Below, in pieces: positions 18,923 through 27,767 of a DNA stretch of 64,000 nucleotides (the first letter of the stretch is position 1; every line of letters begins with the position of its first letter). Origin of the DNA: Flammeovirgaceae bacterium (GTDB lineage: Bacteria > Bacteroidota > Bacteroidia > Cytophagales > Cyclobacteriaceae); contig JACJYU010000001.1 in assembly GCA_020635915.1 (NCBI GenBank), forward strand, positions 620,001-684,000, given 5' to 3'. The notes beneath the pieces were generated by a model. It had not been told where the DNA came from and made no database searches. It saw only the letters and a list, made by a program, of their open reading frames with translations. A program made the position numbers and the translations under genes.

Positions 18923-19300
18923 CTACCTGCTGGAGGGGTCATACCGAATGCCCCCGAAGGCATGCAGGTATAAAATACGTGAATACCGAAAGGAAAAAGG
19001 GGCACACAAAACCGCGCCTATCACGATAGCGGTCAAATACACCCAATCGGCCGGGTCGCCCAGCACATACAATGCCACACTTATGGCCACAAACAATGCC
19101 ACGCTGAAAGCATAACTTACAAACATGGCCCCAAAATAAAACCCGGGTTCCGGTTCAAAGGTAGCCCCACAATGGGGGCAATTGTTATTCATTTTCCAAA
19201 AGGCGGATAAACGGAATATGGAGGTCTCAAACATGCTCCCTGTCCGGCATCGGGGGCATTTACCTGAGCATAGGGCGCCTACCCAACTCTTTGCGCGCAT
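18923..19300 (-). CDS. DUF983 family membrane protein
   Basis: The product has 125 residues. A zinc-ribbon-like N-terminus has two Cys pairs, KCPRCRTGSMF (about 14-24) and NCPHCGATFEPEPGFYFGAM (about 40-59), followed by two membrane helices and a basic C-terminus. DUF983 genes commonly sit with cytochrome oxidase genes and are thought to help assembly, although the role is unproven. The ATG at 19300 lies 41 bp inside the preceding small gene; it is kept because a later start would delete the first Cys pair. Confidence 0.88.
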   Translation of the reverse strand: MRAKSWVGALCSGKCPRCRTGSMFETSIFRLSAFWKMNNNCPHCGATFEPEPGFYFGAMFVSYAFSVALFVAISVALYVLGDPADWVYLTAIVIGAVLCAPFSFRYSRILYLHAFGGIRYDPSSR

Positions 19301-19517
19301 TGGACCTGCTGGTTTTGTACCAAAAATAAGCTATCACTCCCACTGCAAGGTACGGGGCAAAAAACAAATACATGATCCCAAAGTTAATCCCTGCAGCTAT
19401 CCCGGGGTTTCCGTTACTGACATTGTTTTCCAACGTAGCCCTGCACATGGCACACTGGGGGTAAGCACCTGTCATGCAGGTAAGCAGAAACACAATGGAT
19501 AACACCAGTTTTTTCAT
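19260..19517 (-). CDS. Small membrane protein with exported CxxC, in the oxidase assembly cluster
   Basis: The product has 85 residues. A signal-like first helix ends near GAYPQ, directly followed by CAMC (about 22-25), which would face the periplasm. A short polar stretch, a second helix (FGIMYLFFAPYLAVGVIAYF) and a basic tail follow. It lies 2 bp after DUF420 and overlaps DUF983. I do not recognise a named family. The context and an exported CxxC suggest a metal (Cu or haem) handling or redox role in oxidase assembly; this is inference. Confidence 0.7.
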   Translation of the reverse strand: MKKLVLSIVFLLTCMTGAYPQCAMCRATLENNVSNGNPGIAAGINFGIMYLFFAPYLAVGVIAYFWYKTSRSNARKELGRRPMLR

Positions 19518-19519
19518 TT

Positions 19520-20038
19520 CTATCGATAATAAGGACTTATCATTAGGTAAACGATCACTCCGGTAATGGCCACGTAAAGCCAGATTGGAAACGCAAATTT
19601 AGCCAATGCCTTATGCTTTTCAAAATTGCCTGACAGGGCCCGGCTTAAGGTAACCAGCACCAGGGGAACAACGGCAATTGACAACAAAATGTGCGTTATC
19701 AATACAAAAAAGTATATATGCCGCAGTGCCCCTTGCCCCCCGTACGGTGTGGATTCGGAGGTCATGTGGTAAATTACGTACATGGCCAGGAAAACAGCAG
19801 ACAGGGCGAGGCATGCCTTCATGATCCCCCTGTGAAGCGTTACTTTTTTGTTTTTGACGGCCCAAAAGCCCAAAAGCAGGAGGACGGCCGTTGCCCCGTT
19901 GATAGAGGCATAGATGGGGGGAAGGAACGAAAAATCGTAGCCTTCAATTTTCACACTAAACAACAAAGTGATCAACACCGGGACCGCTATGGAAAGGCCA
20001 ATAATCAATTTCCTATGAGGCTCACCGGTATTTCCCAT
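19520..20038 (-). CDS. DUF420 family membrane protein, probable cytochrome oxidase assembly factor
   Basis: The product has 172 residues with five membrane helices. Conserved histidines lie in VTLHRGIMK, VIYHMTSES, LRHIYFF and LITHILLS, the pattern of DUF420. Firmicute DUF420 proteins (YozB/CtaM) are, to my knowledge, needed for aa3 oxidase maturation, and the histidines suggest haem or copper binding. It starts 1 bp from the SCO-like stop. The family call is confident; the precise role is inferred from relatives and context. Confidence 0.88.
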   Translation of the reverse strand: MGNTGEPHRKLIIGLSIAVPVLITLLFSVKIEGYDFSFLPPIYASINGATAVLLLLGFWAVKNKKVTLHRGIMKACLALSAVFLAMYVIYHMTSESTPYGGQGALRHIYFFVLITHILLSIAVVPLVLVTLSRALSGNFEKHKALAKFAFPIWLYVAITGVIVYLMISPYYR

Positions 20039-20039
20039 C

Positions 20040-20567
20040 TCAATATTTTTTGAATATAATGTCCACTTCCACGATCAGGCGGTCTATTTCTTCCAGGGAG
20101 GCATCCGGGTACAAGCCCCTGATGTGGCCTTCCCGGTCCACCAAAACAATGCGGTTGGGGCCGGCCAGGAAAACACACTTTTGTTCCTCCTTATAGGCAA
20201 CAGTATCCAGGGTAACTTCATTCCGGGCCATAGGCAACCCGTCCCCTGTTTTTTTTAAAATGACCACACGGGGCGCTTTGGGGCCAAACTCATTGTTCAA
20301 CCGGCCCAACTGGAACAAGGCATCGTCAAACCCCCTGGCCGTAAGGCCCGAGGAGAACAGCACCACGCACCCCCCTGAAACATCCACTGCGGACGACTTT
20401 ACCATATAGGGAAATTGGCTTTGCTGGGCACAGTCCGGGGGCAATTCTTTGGCCTCACGAAAAAGGATGGGGACGTCAAATTCATTTTTGCCAAAAAAGT
20501 GCAAAAAAAGGAAAATGGCACCTGGCAACAGCAAGGCCAGGGACAACAGCAATATTTTGCGCATCAT
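20040..20567 (-). CDS. SCO1/SenC-like thioredoxin-fold membrane protein lacking the copper CxxxC
   Basis: The product has 175 residues. An N-terminal membrane anchor (residues 4-23) is followed by FGKNEFDVPI and a thioredoxin-like domain. The usual SCO layout is visible: a first strand VVLFSSG, a helix, VVILKK, then IVLVDREGHIRGLY and a terminal EEIDRLIVEVDI helix. In SCO proteins the strand is followed by a copper-binding CxxxC; here the same place reads FSSGLTARG with no Cys. Two other cysteines (46 and 67) remain. It lies between subunit IV and DUF420, where a copper chaperone for CuA is expected. It could be a regulatory or structural paralogue, with a true SCO elsewhere. Confidence 0.7.
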   Translation of the reverse strand: MMRKILLLSLALLLPGAIFLFLHFFGKNEFDVPILFREAKELPPDCAQQSQFPYMVKSSAVDVSGGCVVLFSSGLTARGFDDALFQLGRLNNEFGPKAPRVVILKKTGDGLPMARNEVTLDTVAYKEEQKCVFLAGPNRIVLVDREGHIRGLYPDASLEEIDRLIVEVDIIFKKY

Positions 20568-20581
20568 AGGGAACCCCTAAA

Positions 20582-20619
20582 CAAAAAAAAGAAGGCTAAA
20601 GTTACCCACCTTAGCCTTC
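20582..20619 (-). terminator. Intrinsic terminator between subunit IV and the SCO-like gene
   Basis: Read on the minus strand, a perfect 9-bp stem (GAAGGCTAA with TTAGCCTTC, 20591-20599 and 20611-20619) with an 11-base loop is followed at once by a run of eight T. It lies 20 bases after the subunit IV stop and would end or reduce act-cox transcription before the assembly genes. Confidence 0.85.
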
Positions 20620-20639
20620 CTACGGTTTTTTAAATCCAT

Positions 20640-20966
20640 TTAAAAATTAATTATCGAAAGCTTCATCCCTTCGTATATAAAAGCCACCAGCATCCAAACC
20701 ACAAAAATCAAGGGGATGAGTATGGCCCACAGCAATACTTTGGATTCATACCTGAGGTGCATGAATTCCCCCACGATATAGGCGGCCTTAATGATGGTCA
20801 TCCCCACGAAGATGGAGGTTTTCAAAGGGCCATGTGCCATGGTAAAGGCAATAAGGAATTCAAATGCCGTAATTATTCCGAGTATCCCTGCGACCCTCCA
20901 AAGCTTTTTTATCTTCTCTTTGTTGGGGGGAAGTACGGTTACCTGGGGTTCTTGAATATGGGCCAT
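20640..20966 (-). CDS. Cytochrome c oxidase subunit IV-like protein
   Basis: The product has 108 residues with three membrane helices: an N-terminal soluble segment ending KEKIKKLWRVAGIL, FEFLIAFTMAHGP, IKAAYIVGEFMHLRYESK, and a last helix LWAILIPLIFVVWMLVAFIYEG. This fits the small prokaryotic subunit IV (CyoD/CoxD-like) that stabilises the CuB site. It follows subunit III by 18 bp in the oxidase operon and precedes the terminator at 20582-20619. Confidence 0.88.
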   Translation of the reverse strand: MAHIQEPQVTVLPPNKEKIKKLWRVAGILGIITAFEFLIAFTMAHGPLKTSIFVGMTIIKAAYIVGEFMHLRYESKVLLWAILIPLIFVVWMLVAFIYEGMKLSIINF

Positions 20967-20984
20967 GCGATCGAAATTATTTAA

Positions 20985-21755
20985 TTACACAAGATAAAAG
21001 AAGGTGAATACAAACACCCAAACCAAATCCACAAAGTGCCAGTAGAGCCCGACCTTTTCCACCATTTCATAGCTTCCCCTTCGCTCGTACACACCCGTGA
21101 ACGTATTATAGAAAATCAAAAAATTAAGCAGTACCCCACTAAAAACGTGGAAGCCATGGAATCCTGTAATAAAGAAGAAGAAATCGGCAAAAGCCTGGGG
21201 GCCATATTGGTTAATGCTAAGGTTGGCCCCTGTTACCGGTTTGGTAACGGCCACACCGTTCACAAAATCCTTCACCAGGGTTGGCGTGTCCGTGCCCACA
21301 ATAAAGTGTGTCCATTCCCAGGCCTGGCACGACAAAAACGTAATGCCTCCCAGCAAGGTCCACAGCATCCACTTCTCAACAGCCTTTTTGTCCATCCGAT
21401 GGCCAGCCTCCACGGCCAGCACCATGGTCACACTACTCATGATCAACACAAATGTCATGATGCCCACAAAAACAAGCGGCAATTCTATACCGTGCAGGAA
21501 AGGAACCGCCTCAAACACCTTTTCGGGGATTGGCCAGTATTCCGTGGAGAAGGTAAATGCATCCACCGTACCGCTATAGGCCGGGTGAGCTGAGCGGATC
21601 AACCCGTAGGTGACCAGCAATGAAGAGAAGGTAAACGCGTCAGAAAGCAGGAAAAACCACATCATTAGTTTACCATAGCTGGCGCCCAATGGCGAAGTCC
21701 CTCCGTTCCAAGCGCTTCTCCCTGATGGTACCGTAGTGGCTGAAGTGTGTGCCAT
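20985..21755 (-). CDS. Cytochrome c oxidase subunit III (second copy in operon)
   Basis: The product has 256 residues and about seven membrane helices, with subunit III motifs ASYGKLMMWFFLLSDAFTFSSLL, LLGGITFLSCQAWEWTHF and FFFITGFHGFHVFSGVLLN and an ending YWHFVDLVWVFVFTFFYLV. Subunit III is a core but non-redox subunit of haem-copper oxidases. Two different subunit III proteins side by side are usual in Bacteroidota aa3 operons. It lies 12 bp downstream of the other copy. Confidence 0.93.
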   Translation of the reverse strand: MAHTSATTVPSGRSAWNGGTSPLGASYGKLMMWFFLLSDAFTFSSLLVTYGLIRSAHPAYSGTVDAFTFSTEYWPIPEKVFEAVPFLHGIELPLVFVGIMTFVLIMSSVTMVLAVEAGHRMDKKAVEKWMLWTLLGGITFLSCQAWEWTHFIVGTDTPTLVKDFVNGVAVTKPVTGANLSINQYGPQAFADFFFFITGFHGFHVFSGVLLNFLIFYNTFTGVYERRGSYEMVEKVGLYWHFVDLVWVFVFTFFYLV

Positions 21756-21767
21756 AGTCAGTTTAGG

Positions 21768-22349
21768 TTATCGATTCAATAATAGAAAGATGAACAAATA
21801 TAGCCAAAGTCCACCCAAAAAATGCCAATATGTTGTGCACATTTCCATCTGTGAGAGGCTCCGGGAGTGGATTTTAAGCCGATAGGCAGACACCAGCACT
21901 ATGGCCAAATATACCAGTGCGCTAATGATGTGAAGCCCATGCAGGCCTGTGATCACGTACAAAAATGACCCTGAGGGATTTCCTACAAAGTAAACGCCTT
22001 GTGCCACCAAACCTTTCCATGCCTCCAACTGCGCCCCTAAAAACAACAAGCCCAGCGCCAGGGTCACGGCCACCAGCCATTTAACCTTTTCCAGCAGGTC
22101 TTTCTTTGCCGCCCAATAGGCCATTTGCATGGTGACGCTGCTAAAAATTATTACCCCGGTGCTCCAATACAAGGAGGGGGGCAAACTAAAATACAACCAA
22201 TTTCCTTCCGCCTGCCTCACTATGTAGGCTGAGGTGAGCGAAGCAAAGAGCATCCCCACACTGGCCACAAAAAGCCACATCCCAAATTTCTTTGGGTGCA
22301 TGGCCATCGGTTTTTTGGGCTCCTCTACAATTTTAAATTCACTTGTCAT
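21768..22349 (-). CDS. Cytochrome c oxidase subunit III (first copy in operon)
   Basis: The product has 193 residues from the ATG at 22349, with five helices. Motifs include KKFGMWLFVASVGMLFASLTSAYIV, LFLGAQLEAWKGL, FLYVITGLHGLHIISALVYLA and TYWHFLGGLWLYLFIFLLL. A longer frame extends upstream into ctaB, but the ATG 2 bp after the ctaB stop gives a normal N-terminus and is preferred. It is a shorter subunit III than the following copy. Confidence 0.92.
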   Translation of the reverse strand: MTSEFKIVEEPKKPMAMHPKKFGMWLFVASVGMLFASLTSAYIVRQAEGNWLYFSLPPSLYWSTGVIIFSSVTMQMAYWAAKKDLLEKVKWLVAVTLALGLLFLGAQLEAWKGLVAQGVYFVGNPSGSFLYVITGLHGLHIISALVYLAIVLVSAYRLKIHSRSLSQMEMCTTYWHFLGGLWLYLFIFLLLNR

Positions 22350-22351
22350 AA

Positions 22352-23254
22352 CTAACTCACTTTGTCCAATAAGAACGCTATCTGCACGATGGGCAAATAC
22401 AAAAATGAACCAAACATTATCCTTAAGGCCGATTGCCTGCTGCCCGTTTTCATCAAGGCCAAGGTTTGTGAAAAGAATGCCACGCCACACACCGTGGCCA
22501 CCATGGCCGAATACACGCCTGTGATGCCAAACAAGGCTGGAAGCAGGCCTAAAGGGATCAGGAACATCGTGTACACCATAATCTGAATGGCCGTGTTGAG
22601 GCTCTTTCCTTCGGGGGAGGGCAATAGCTTAAAGCCTGCCTTTTGATAGTCGTCATCGGCCACCCAGGCAATTGCCCAGAAGTGTGGGAACTGCCAGATA
22701 AACTGTATCCCAAAAATTATCAAAGCTTCGTAGGTGACCTGCCCGGTCGCGGCAATCCATCCCAACAAGGGTGGCAATGCGCCCGGTATGGCGCCCACAA
22801 AAACCGCCACGGGCCCCACCCTCTTCAGCGGGGTGTACACAAAGCTGTACAGCACCATCGAAACCAACGAGAGCAGCACCGTAAAAGGGTTGGTAAAAGA
22901 CCACAGGATCCAAATGCTCAATGCCATGCACAGGGCGGCAAACACGGTGGCCTCTTGTGGGGTCACCCTTCCCGTGGGCAGGGGGCGTAGCATGGTACGC
23001 TTCATCAGCTTGTCCAAATCCCTTTCAATGATCTGGTTTATGCACACCGAAGCGCCCGACAACAAAAACCCGCCCAGGGTTACCATAAGCAGCCCCATCC
23101 AATGGATACCTCCCCTGGAGGCCAGCCCATATCCGAAGGCACAGGAAAAGGCCACCAATAAGGAGAGCCTTGGTTTCATTAATTCAAAATAAGATTTCGC
23201 CCTGGCCATCGCCAAAGAAAAACCACTCAATTCATGAACTTGCCCTGCAATCAT
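22352..23254 (-). CDS. ctaB: Protohaem IX farnesyltransferase (haem O synthase)
   Basis: The product has 300 residues and about eight to nine membrane helices. The prenyltransferase signature INQIIERDLDKLMKRTMLRPLPTG lies at about 82-105, and the second Asp-rich region WVADDDYQKAGFKLLP at about 200-215. It farnesylates haem B to haem O, on the way to haem A of the adjacent aa3 oxidase. It lies 114 bp after ctaD, the longest gap inside the operon, and 2 bp before a subunit III gene. Confidence 0.95.
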   Translation of the reverse strand: MIAGQVHELSGFSLAMARAKSYFELMKPRLSLLVAFSCAFGYGLASRGGIHWMGLLMVTLGGFLLSGASVCINQIIERDLDKLMKRTMLRPLPTGRVTPQEATVFAALCMALSIWILWSFTNPFTVLLSLVSMVLYSFVYTPLKRVGPVAVFVGAIPGALPPLLGWIAATGQVTYEALIIFGIQFIWQFPHFWAIAWVADDDYQKAGFKLLPSPEGKSLNTAIQIMVYTMFLIPLGLLPALFGITGVYSAMVATVCGVAFFSQTLALMKTGSRQSALRIMFGSFLYLPIVQIAFLLDKVS

Positions 23255-23368
23255 TATTATTAGTCTACCACCGGCCTTTCATCACGCCCAAGCCTAACCC
23301 TCACAAACGGGTTGAAGAAGGGCAGTGGCCATAAATTCACTTTTTTAAACCAATCAATTTGGCCGTTT

Positions 23369-25243
23369 TTAATGCTTATCGCCCTCCACTACAATGGCGT
23401 TGTTGTCTTCCATCTCCAGTTTTATCTGCTCGTTTTCGTGCGGCAAATTGGATTCAGGGGTTTCCGAAAAAGGTACCGTTTGAGGGATGTAATCATCCTT
23501 TGCACCAGGTTTGCTGTAGTCGTACGGCCAACGGTAAACGGTAGGTATCTCCCCGGGCCAGTTCCCATGTTTGGGGTTCCGCGGGGTTGTCCATTCCAAT
23601 GTGTTTTCCTTCCATGGGTTGGCCGGTGCCAGCTTGCCCCTGAAAATGCTATGGAAGAAGTTGAACAAGAATATAAATTGTGCCGAAAGCGTGAGTATGG
23701 CCGCTACGCTCACCAGGGTGTTCAAATCCGTAAATGAACTGAACGTTTCAAAGTTGGTCCATGAATAATACCTGCGGGGGAACCCTGCAATGCCAATATA
23801 GTGCATGGGGAAAAACACCAGGTACACGCCCACAAAAGAAAGCCAGAAGTGGACCTTGCCCAATCTTTCGTCCATCATCCGGCCAAACATTTTAGGGAAC
23901 CAGTGGTACACCCCTGCCAGCATCCCGAAGAAGGATGCCGCGCCCATTACCAGGTGGAAGTGCGCCACAATGAAATAAGTATCGTGCAATTGTATGTCTA
24001 CTGCTGAATTGCCGACAAAAAGCCCCGTGATCCCACCGGAAAGGAAAAAGGAAACGAGGCCAATGGAGAACAACATGGCAGGCGTGAAAATTATGTTGCC
24101 TTTCCATAGGGTGGTGACATAGTTGAATATTTTCACCGCTGACGGCACCGCAATGATCAGGGTAAGCAGGGTGAATATTGACCCGAGGAAGGGGTTCATG
24201 CCTGTCACGAACATATGGTGTGCCCATACCACAAAAGAGAGGATCGTGATGAACAGCAGCGATCCTACCATGGCTTTATATCCAAATATCGGCTTTCTGG
24301 CATTGGTGGAGATAATTTCCGAAGTGATCCCCAGGGATGGCAAAATCACGATATATACCTCAGGGTGCCCCAAAAACCAGAACAAGTGCTGAAACAAAAT
24401 CGGGCTCCCCCCTTGATTGGGCAAGGCCTCCCCGTTGATGTAGATATCGGAGAGGTAGAAACTGGTGCCCATGCTTCTGTCAAAGATGAGCAACAACACG
24501 GCAGCGAAAAGCACCGGGAAAGAGAGCAGCCCGATAATGGCCGTGAAGAAAAATGCCCATATGGTGAGGGGCAACCTCGTAAAGGACATCCCCTTTGTCC
24601 TCATGTTGATGATGGTGGTAATGTAGTTAATGCCACCCAACAATGAACTCACAATGAAAAACGCCATGGCCACCAGCCACAGGGTCATGCCCAGCCCGGA
24701 ACCTTCCATGGCCTGGGGCAATGCGCTTAGGGGCGGATAGATGGTCCATCCCCCGCTGGCGGGCCCGGTCGAAAGGAAAAGGGAAGTGAACATAATGACG
24801 CTGGAAAGGAAAAAGAACCAGTATGAAAGCATGTTCATAAAGCCCGATGCCATGTCCCTGGCGCCAATTTGCAGGGGGATCAAAAAGTTGCTGAACGTGC
24901 CGCTCAGGCCGGCCGTCAATACGAAGAACACCATAATGGTGCCGTGCATGGTCACCAGGGCCAGGTAAAATTCGGTATCGATTTTACCGGACGGGGTGAT
25001 CCAATCCCCCAATAAAGGTTTGAGCCATGTCAGGTTTGCATCGGGAAAACCCAATTGCAGGCGGAAGATCACCGATAAGGTGCCCCCGATAAGTGCCCAA
25101 AACATTCCCGTTATCAGGAATTGCTTGGCAATGACTTTATGGTCCTGGCTGAAAATGTAATTTGTCCAGAAATTTCCATGATCGTGCTCATGGTCGTCAT
25201 GGTGTTGAACATCTGCCTGCGTGTGTAAATCTACTGTTGCCAT
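23369..25243 (-). CDS. ctaD: Cytochrome c oxidase subunit I
   Basis: The product has 624 residues and twelve or more helices. It begins with a His-rich N-terminus. The low-spin haem ligand is in MHGTIMVFFVLTAGLSG. CuB and the cross-linked Tyr are in WFLGHPEVYIVILPSLG, with the Glu of A1-type oxidases in HPEVY. VVWAHHMFVTG carries the two further CuB histidines. The pair of haem ligands is in DTYFIVAHFHLVMG. It catalyses O2 reduction to water with proton pumping, taking electrons from cytochrome c through CuA of subunit II. It follows ctaC by 14 bp. Confidence 0.97.
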   Translation of the reverse strand: MATVDLHTQADVQHHDDHEHDHGNFWTNYIFSQDHKVIAKQFLITGMFWALIGGTLSVIFRLQLGFPDANLTWLKPLLGDWITPSGKIDTEFYLALVTMHGTIMVFFVLTAGLSGTFSNFLIPLQIGARDMASGFMNMLSYWFFFLSSVIMFTSLFLSTGPASGGWTIYPPLSALPQAMEGSGLGMTLWLVAMAFFIVSSLLGGINYITTIINMRTKGMSFTRLPLTIWAFFFTAIIGLLSFPVLFAAVLLLIFDRSMGTSFYLSDIYINGEALPNQGGSPILFQHLFWFLGHPEVYIVILPSLGITSEIISTNARKPIFGYKAMVGSLLFITILSFVVWAHHMFVTGMNPFLGSIFTLLTLIIAVPSAVKIFNYVTTLWKGNIIFTPAMLFSIGLVSFFLSGGITGLFVGNSAVDIQLHDTYFIVAHFHLVMGAASFFGMLAGVYHWFPKMFGRMMDERLGKVHFWLSFVGVYLVFFPMHYIGIAGFPRRYYSWTNFETFSSFTDLNTLVSVAAILTLSAQFIFLFNFFHSIFRGKLAPANPWKENTLEWTTPRNPKHGNWPGEIPTVYRWPYDYSKPGAKDDYIPQTVPFSETPESNLPHENEQIKLEMEDNNAIVVEGDKH

Positions 25244-25257
25244 TCTCTGCGATGTCT

Positions 25258-26343
25258 TTAATTGCTAATTGATACTGTTTGTGAAGTGGCCGCCACACCG
25301 GCCTCGCTTTCTATAGGTATTCCCGATTTGATCATGGCCACCTCCCTTAGTGACGAAGGTACTTTGGCCAGGTAGTCTGGGTTTTGCTTCAACCAGGGCT
25401 CCTGGGCAGCCTTCCATTTTTCATATTCCTCGGGCTCTTCCACCACCACCAAAAAGCGCATGGAGAAATGGCCCTGCCCGCACACTTCCGTGCACGCCAG
25501 CTCGTAATTAAATTCCGGGTTTCCTGTTTCATTGCGCATGTCCTGGGTGGACTTGGTAGGCACAAACTTAAAGTTGGTGTACATACCGGGCACCGCATCC
25601 ATTTTTACCCTGAAATGGGGAAGGAATACACTGTGGATTACGTCCTTGGCCCTGATCTTCAGGTGGACTTCCTTGCCCTTTGGCAGGTGCAATTCCAAGG
25701 CTTTGAAGTCATCAAACGAATTTTTATCGGTGAGGTCAAGCCCAAACTCGTTGACCGCATCTATCAATTTGTAGTTCACCTCGCCCAATTGATTGTCCTT
25801 CACCCCAGGGTACCTTGCCGTCCAGGCAAACTGTTGCCCTACCATTTCTATCACTTCCGCATCATCCGAAGCCGGGCTGGTGATGTCCCCCCATACCCTA
25901 AGGCCTTTAAAAATCAACAAGGCCAAAACGGCTGCTGGGATGACCGTCCAAACGATCTCCAATTTGTTGTTTTCCGGGAAGAAGGTGGCCTTCCGGTTTG
26001 AATTGTACCGGTACTTATAGGCAAACGTGAACATCACAATGGACAGCACCACAAAAGCGACCAAGCAAATCCACATGGTTATCCAGAACAAATTATCGGT
26101 GGCCACGCCATGCTCGGAGGCAACGGGAAGCACATAGCTATCGTAATGTGCGTAAGAATACCAACCAAACAAGCCCAAGCCCAATACCATGAAAACCAAA
26201 AAGAGGTACCCATGCGTATCGTTCCCCGGATGTTCATCCCCTTGCTTCCCTTTGACAAGGCCCACCAGGCTACCGATCCGGAAAATCATATAAAGTATGC
26301 CCAGCACGAGTATTACGCCCAAACCAATAATCAGACTCATCAT
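25258..26343 (-). CDS. ctaC: Cytochrome c oxidase subunit II
   Basis: The product has 361 residues. There is an extra N-terminal membrane helix (residues 3-24) before the usual two. The periplasmic cupredoxin domain contains VGQQFAWTARYPG, then HSVFLPHFRVKMDAVPGM and the CuA site ACTEVCGQGHFSMRF (two Cys, Glu, His, Met). It accepts electrons from cytochrome c. There is no C-terminal fused cytochrome c domain. It lies between actF and ctaD, which ties the oxidase to alternative complex III. Confidence 0.96.
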   Translation of the reverse strand: MMSLIIGLGVILVLGILYMIFRIGSLVGLVKGKQGDEHPGNDTHGYLFLVFMVLGLGLFGWYSYAHYDSYVLPVASEHGVATDNLFWITMWICLVAFVVLSIVMFTFAYKYRYNSNRKATFFPENNKLEIVWTVIPAAVLALLIFKGLRVWGDITSPASDDAEVIEMVGQQFAWTARYPGVKDNQLGEVNYKLIDAVNEFGLDLTDKNSFDDFKALELHLPKGKEVHLKIRAKDVIHSVFLPHFRVKMDAVPGMYTNFKFVPTKSTQDMRNETGNPEFNYELACTEVCGQGHFSMRFLVVVEEPEEYEKWKAAQEPWLKQNPDYLAKVPSSLREVAMIKSGIPIESEAGVAATSQTVSISN

Positions 26344-26386
26344 AATCTTTAATTAAGCAATTTCAATAAATGTCCTTTTACCACCG

Positions 26387-27739
26387 CTAAATGTGGTGGT
26401 TCAATGCCTCTCCCATCATGGGGTGGTTCTTGGCCACCAATGGCGCCTTGGACAATGCATTTAGGGTCACAAATAAAAACGCTGCCAAAAAAACCATTGT
26501 AACCCCTATTTCCAAAAAGCCAAGCCCGCCATCTTTTTGCACCACTCCAGGTGTCACCATGTTGAAGAAATCAAGCCAATGGCCCAACACTACTATTATG
26601 CAAACCACCTTTAGCATGACTAAGTGCCGCTTGGAGTCCCTTGTCATGAACAACAGGAAGGGAAACACAAAGTTCATAATCAAACTCGCATAAAACACCC
26701 AGCTATAGGGGCTGTTGTTCATTTGGTTGACAAAGTACACGGCCTCTTCCGGGATATTGGCATAATAAATCAACAAGAACTGGCTGAACCAGATATAGGT
26801 CCAAAAAATACTAAATGCAAAAACAAACAAGCCCAGGTTGTGCAAATGGTTGGCATTGACAACCTTCAGGTAACCCGCTTCCTTCAAAAAGACCACCACC
26901 AGGGTAATGGCCGCCAATCCGGACACAAACCAACTGGCAAACACATACCAGCCCATCATGGTGCTGTACCAATGGGTGTCAATGCTCATCACCCAGTCCC
27001 ATGCAGCGATGGAAGAACTCACTGCGAATATCACCAAAAATATGGCCGACAAGGAGCGGGCTTTGGTCCAGTGTGCCGTGCCGCCATTGATGTCTTCGGC
27101 CAGCATTTCCTTTTTGATCCAAATGTAGAAAAGGTACCATAGGCCGAAGAACACGACCATCCTGAGAATAAAGAACAACGGGAAACCCCCGGACTGCAGC
27201 GGCCAGAAAAAGTAGCCGCCCTTGCCTTTGATCACTTCATCAAAATTTGGCCCTTCCACATACAAATCGGGGTGGGTCCAGTGGAACACGTCTGCTTTCA
27301 CCACAAACCACAATACCAACATCAGGATGCCCGATATGGGTATCCATTGCCCTATGGCCAGCGCAATCCTGTTGACGGGCACGGACCAACCTGCCTGCGC
27401 GGCATATTGTATGGCCACAAAGAACAAACCAATAATGCCTAGCCCCGCGAAATAAATGTTGTTTTGCCAAAGGGAGGCATATACCCTTTTAAGCCATGCC
27501 GGGCTGCCATGGTGCCCTTCGGCCACGGCCGCCACTTGTCCTTCGGCCGAAGCGGCCTGTTCGGTGCTGGCCACCAGCTTGGACATCGCTTGGACGGAGG
27601 CATGTTCCCCTTCATGCCCTGCACCTGAGTTCATGGCGAGGAATACCCCCAGAATAAAAAGCACAATCCCAACCGCGCCAAGTATTGCGATTTTCTTTTT
27701 TGCTTCGGGCTTGAATTCGTATTTCTCTTCGGCTACCAT
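26387..27739 (-). CDS. actF: Alternative complex III membrane subunit ActF
   Basis: The product has 450 residues and about ten membrane helices. It starts with a charged cytoplasmic segment (EEKYEFKPEAKKKI), and a loop after helix 1 rich in His/Glu/Gly. Motifs such as VPVNRIALAIGQWIPISGIL, SIAAWDWVMSIDTHWYSTMMGWYVFASWFVSG and VLGHWLDFFNMV are typical of the quinol:cytochrome c oxidoreductase quinone-binding subunit. ActF is a smaller relative of the NrfD-like ActC. It is last of the act genes and 43 bp before ctaC. Confidence 0.92.
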   Translation of the reverse strand: MVAEEKYEFKPEAKKKIAILGAVGIVLFILGVFLAMNSGAGHEGEHASVQAMSKLVASTEQAASAEGQVAAVAEGHHGSPAWLKRVYASLWQNNIYFAGLGIIGLFFVAIQYAAQAGWSVPVNRIALAIGQWIPISGILMLVLWFVVKADVFHWTHPDLYVEGPNFDEVIKGKGGYFFWPLQSGGFPLFFILRMVVFFGLWYLFYIWIKKEMLAEDINGGTAHWTKARSLSAIFLVIFAVSSSIAAWDWVMSIDTHWYSTMMGWYVFASWFVSGLAAITLVVVFLKEAGYLKVVNANHLHNLGLFVFAFSIFWTYIWFSQFLLIYYANIPEEAVYFVNQMNNSPYSWVFYASLIMNFVFPFLLFMTRDSKRHLVMLKVVCIIVVLGHWLDFFNMVTPGVVQKDGGLGFLEIGVTMVFLAAFLFVTLNALSKAPLVAKNHPMMGEALNHHI

Positions 27740-27767
27740 TTGTTTTTCTTCAAAAGTTTAAAACTTC

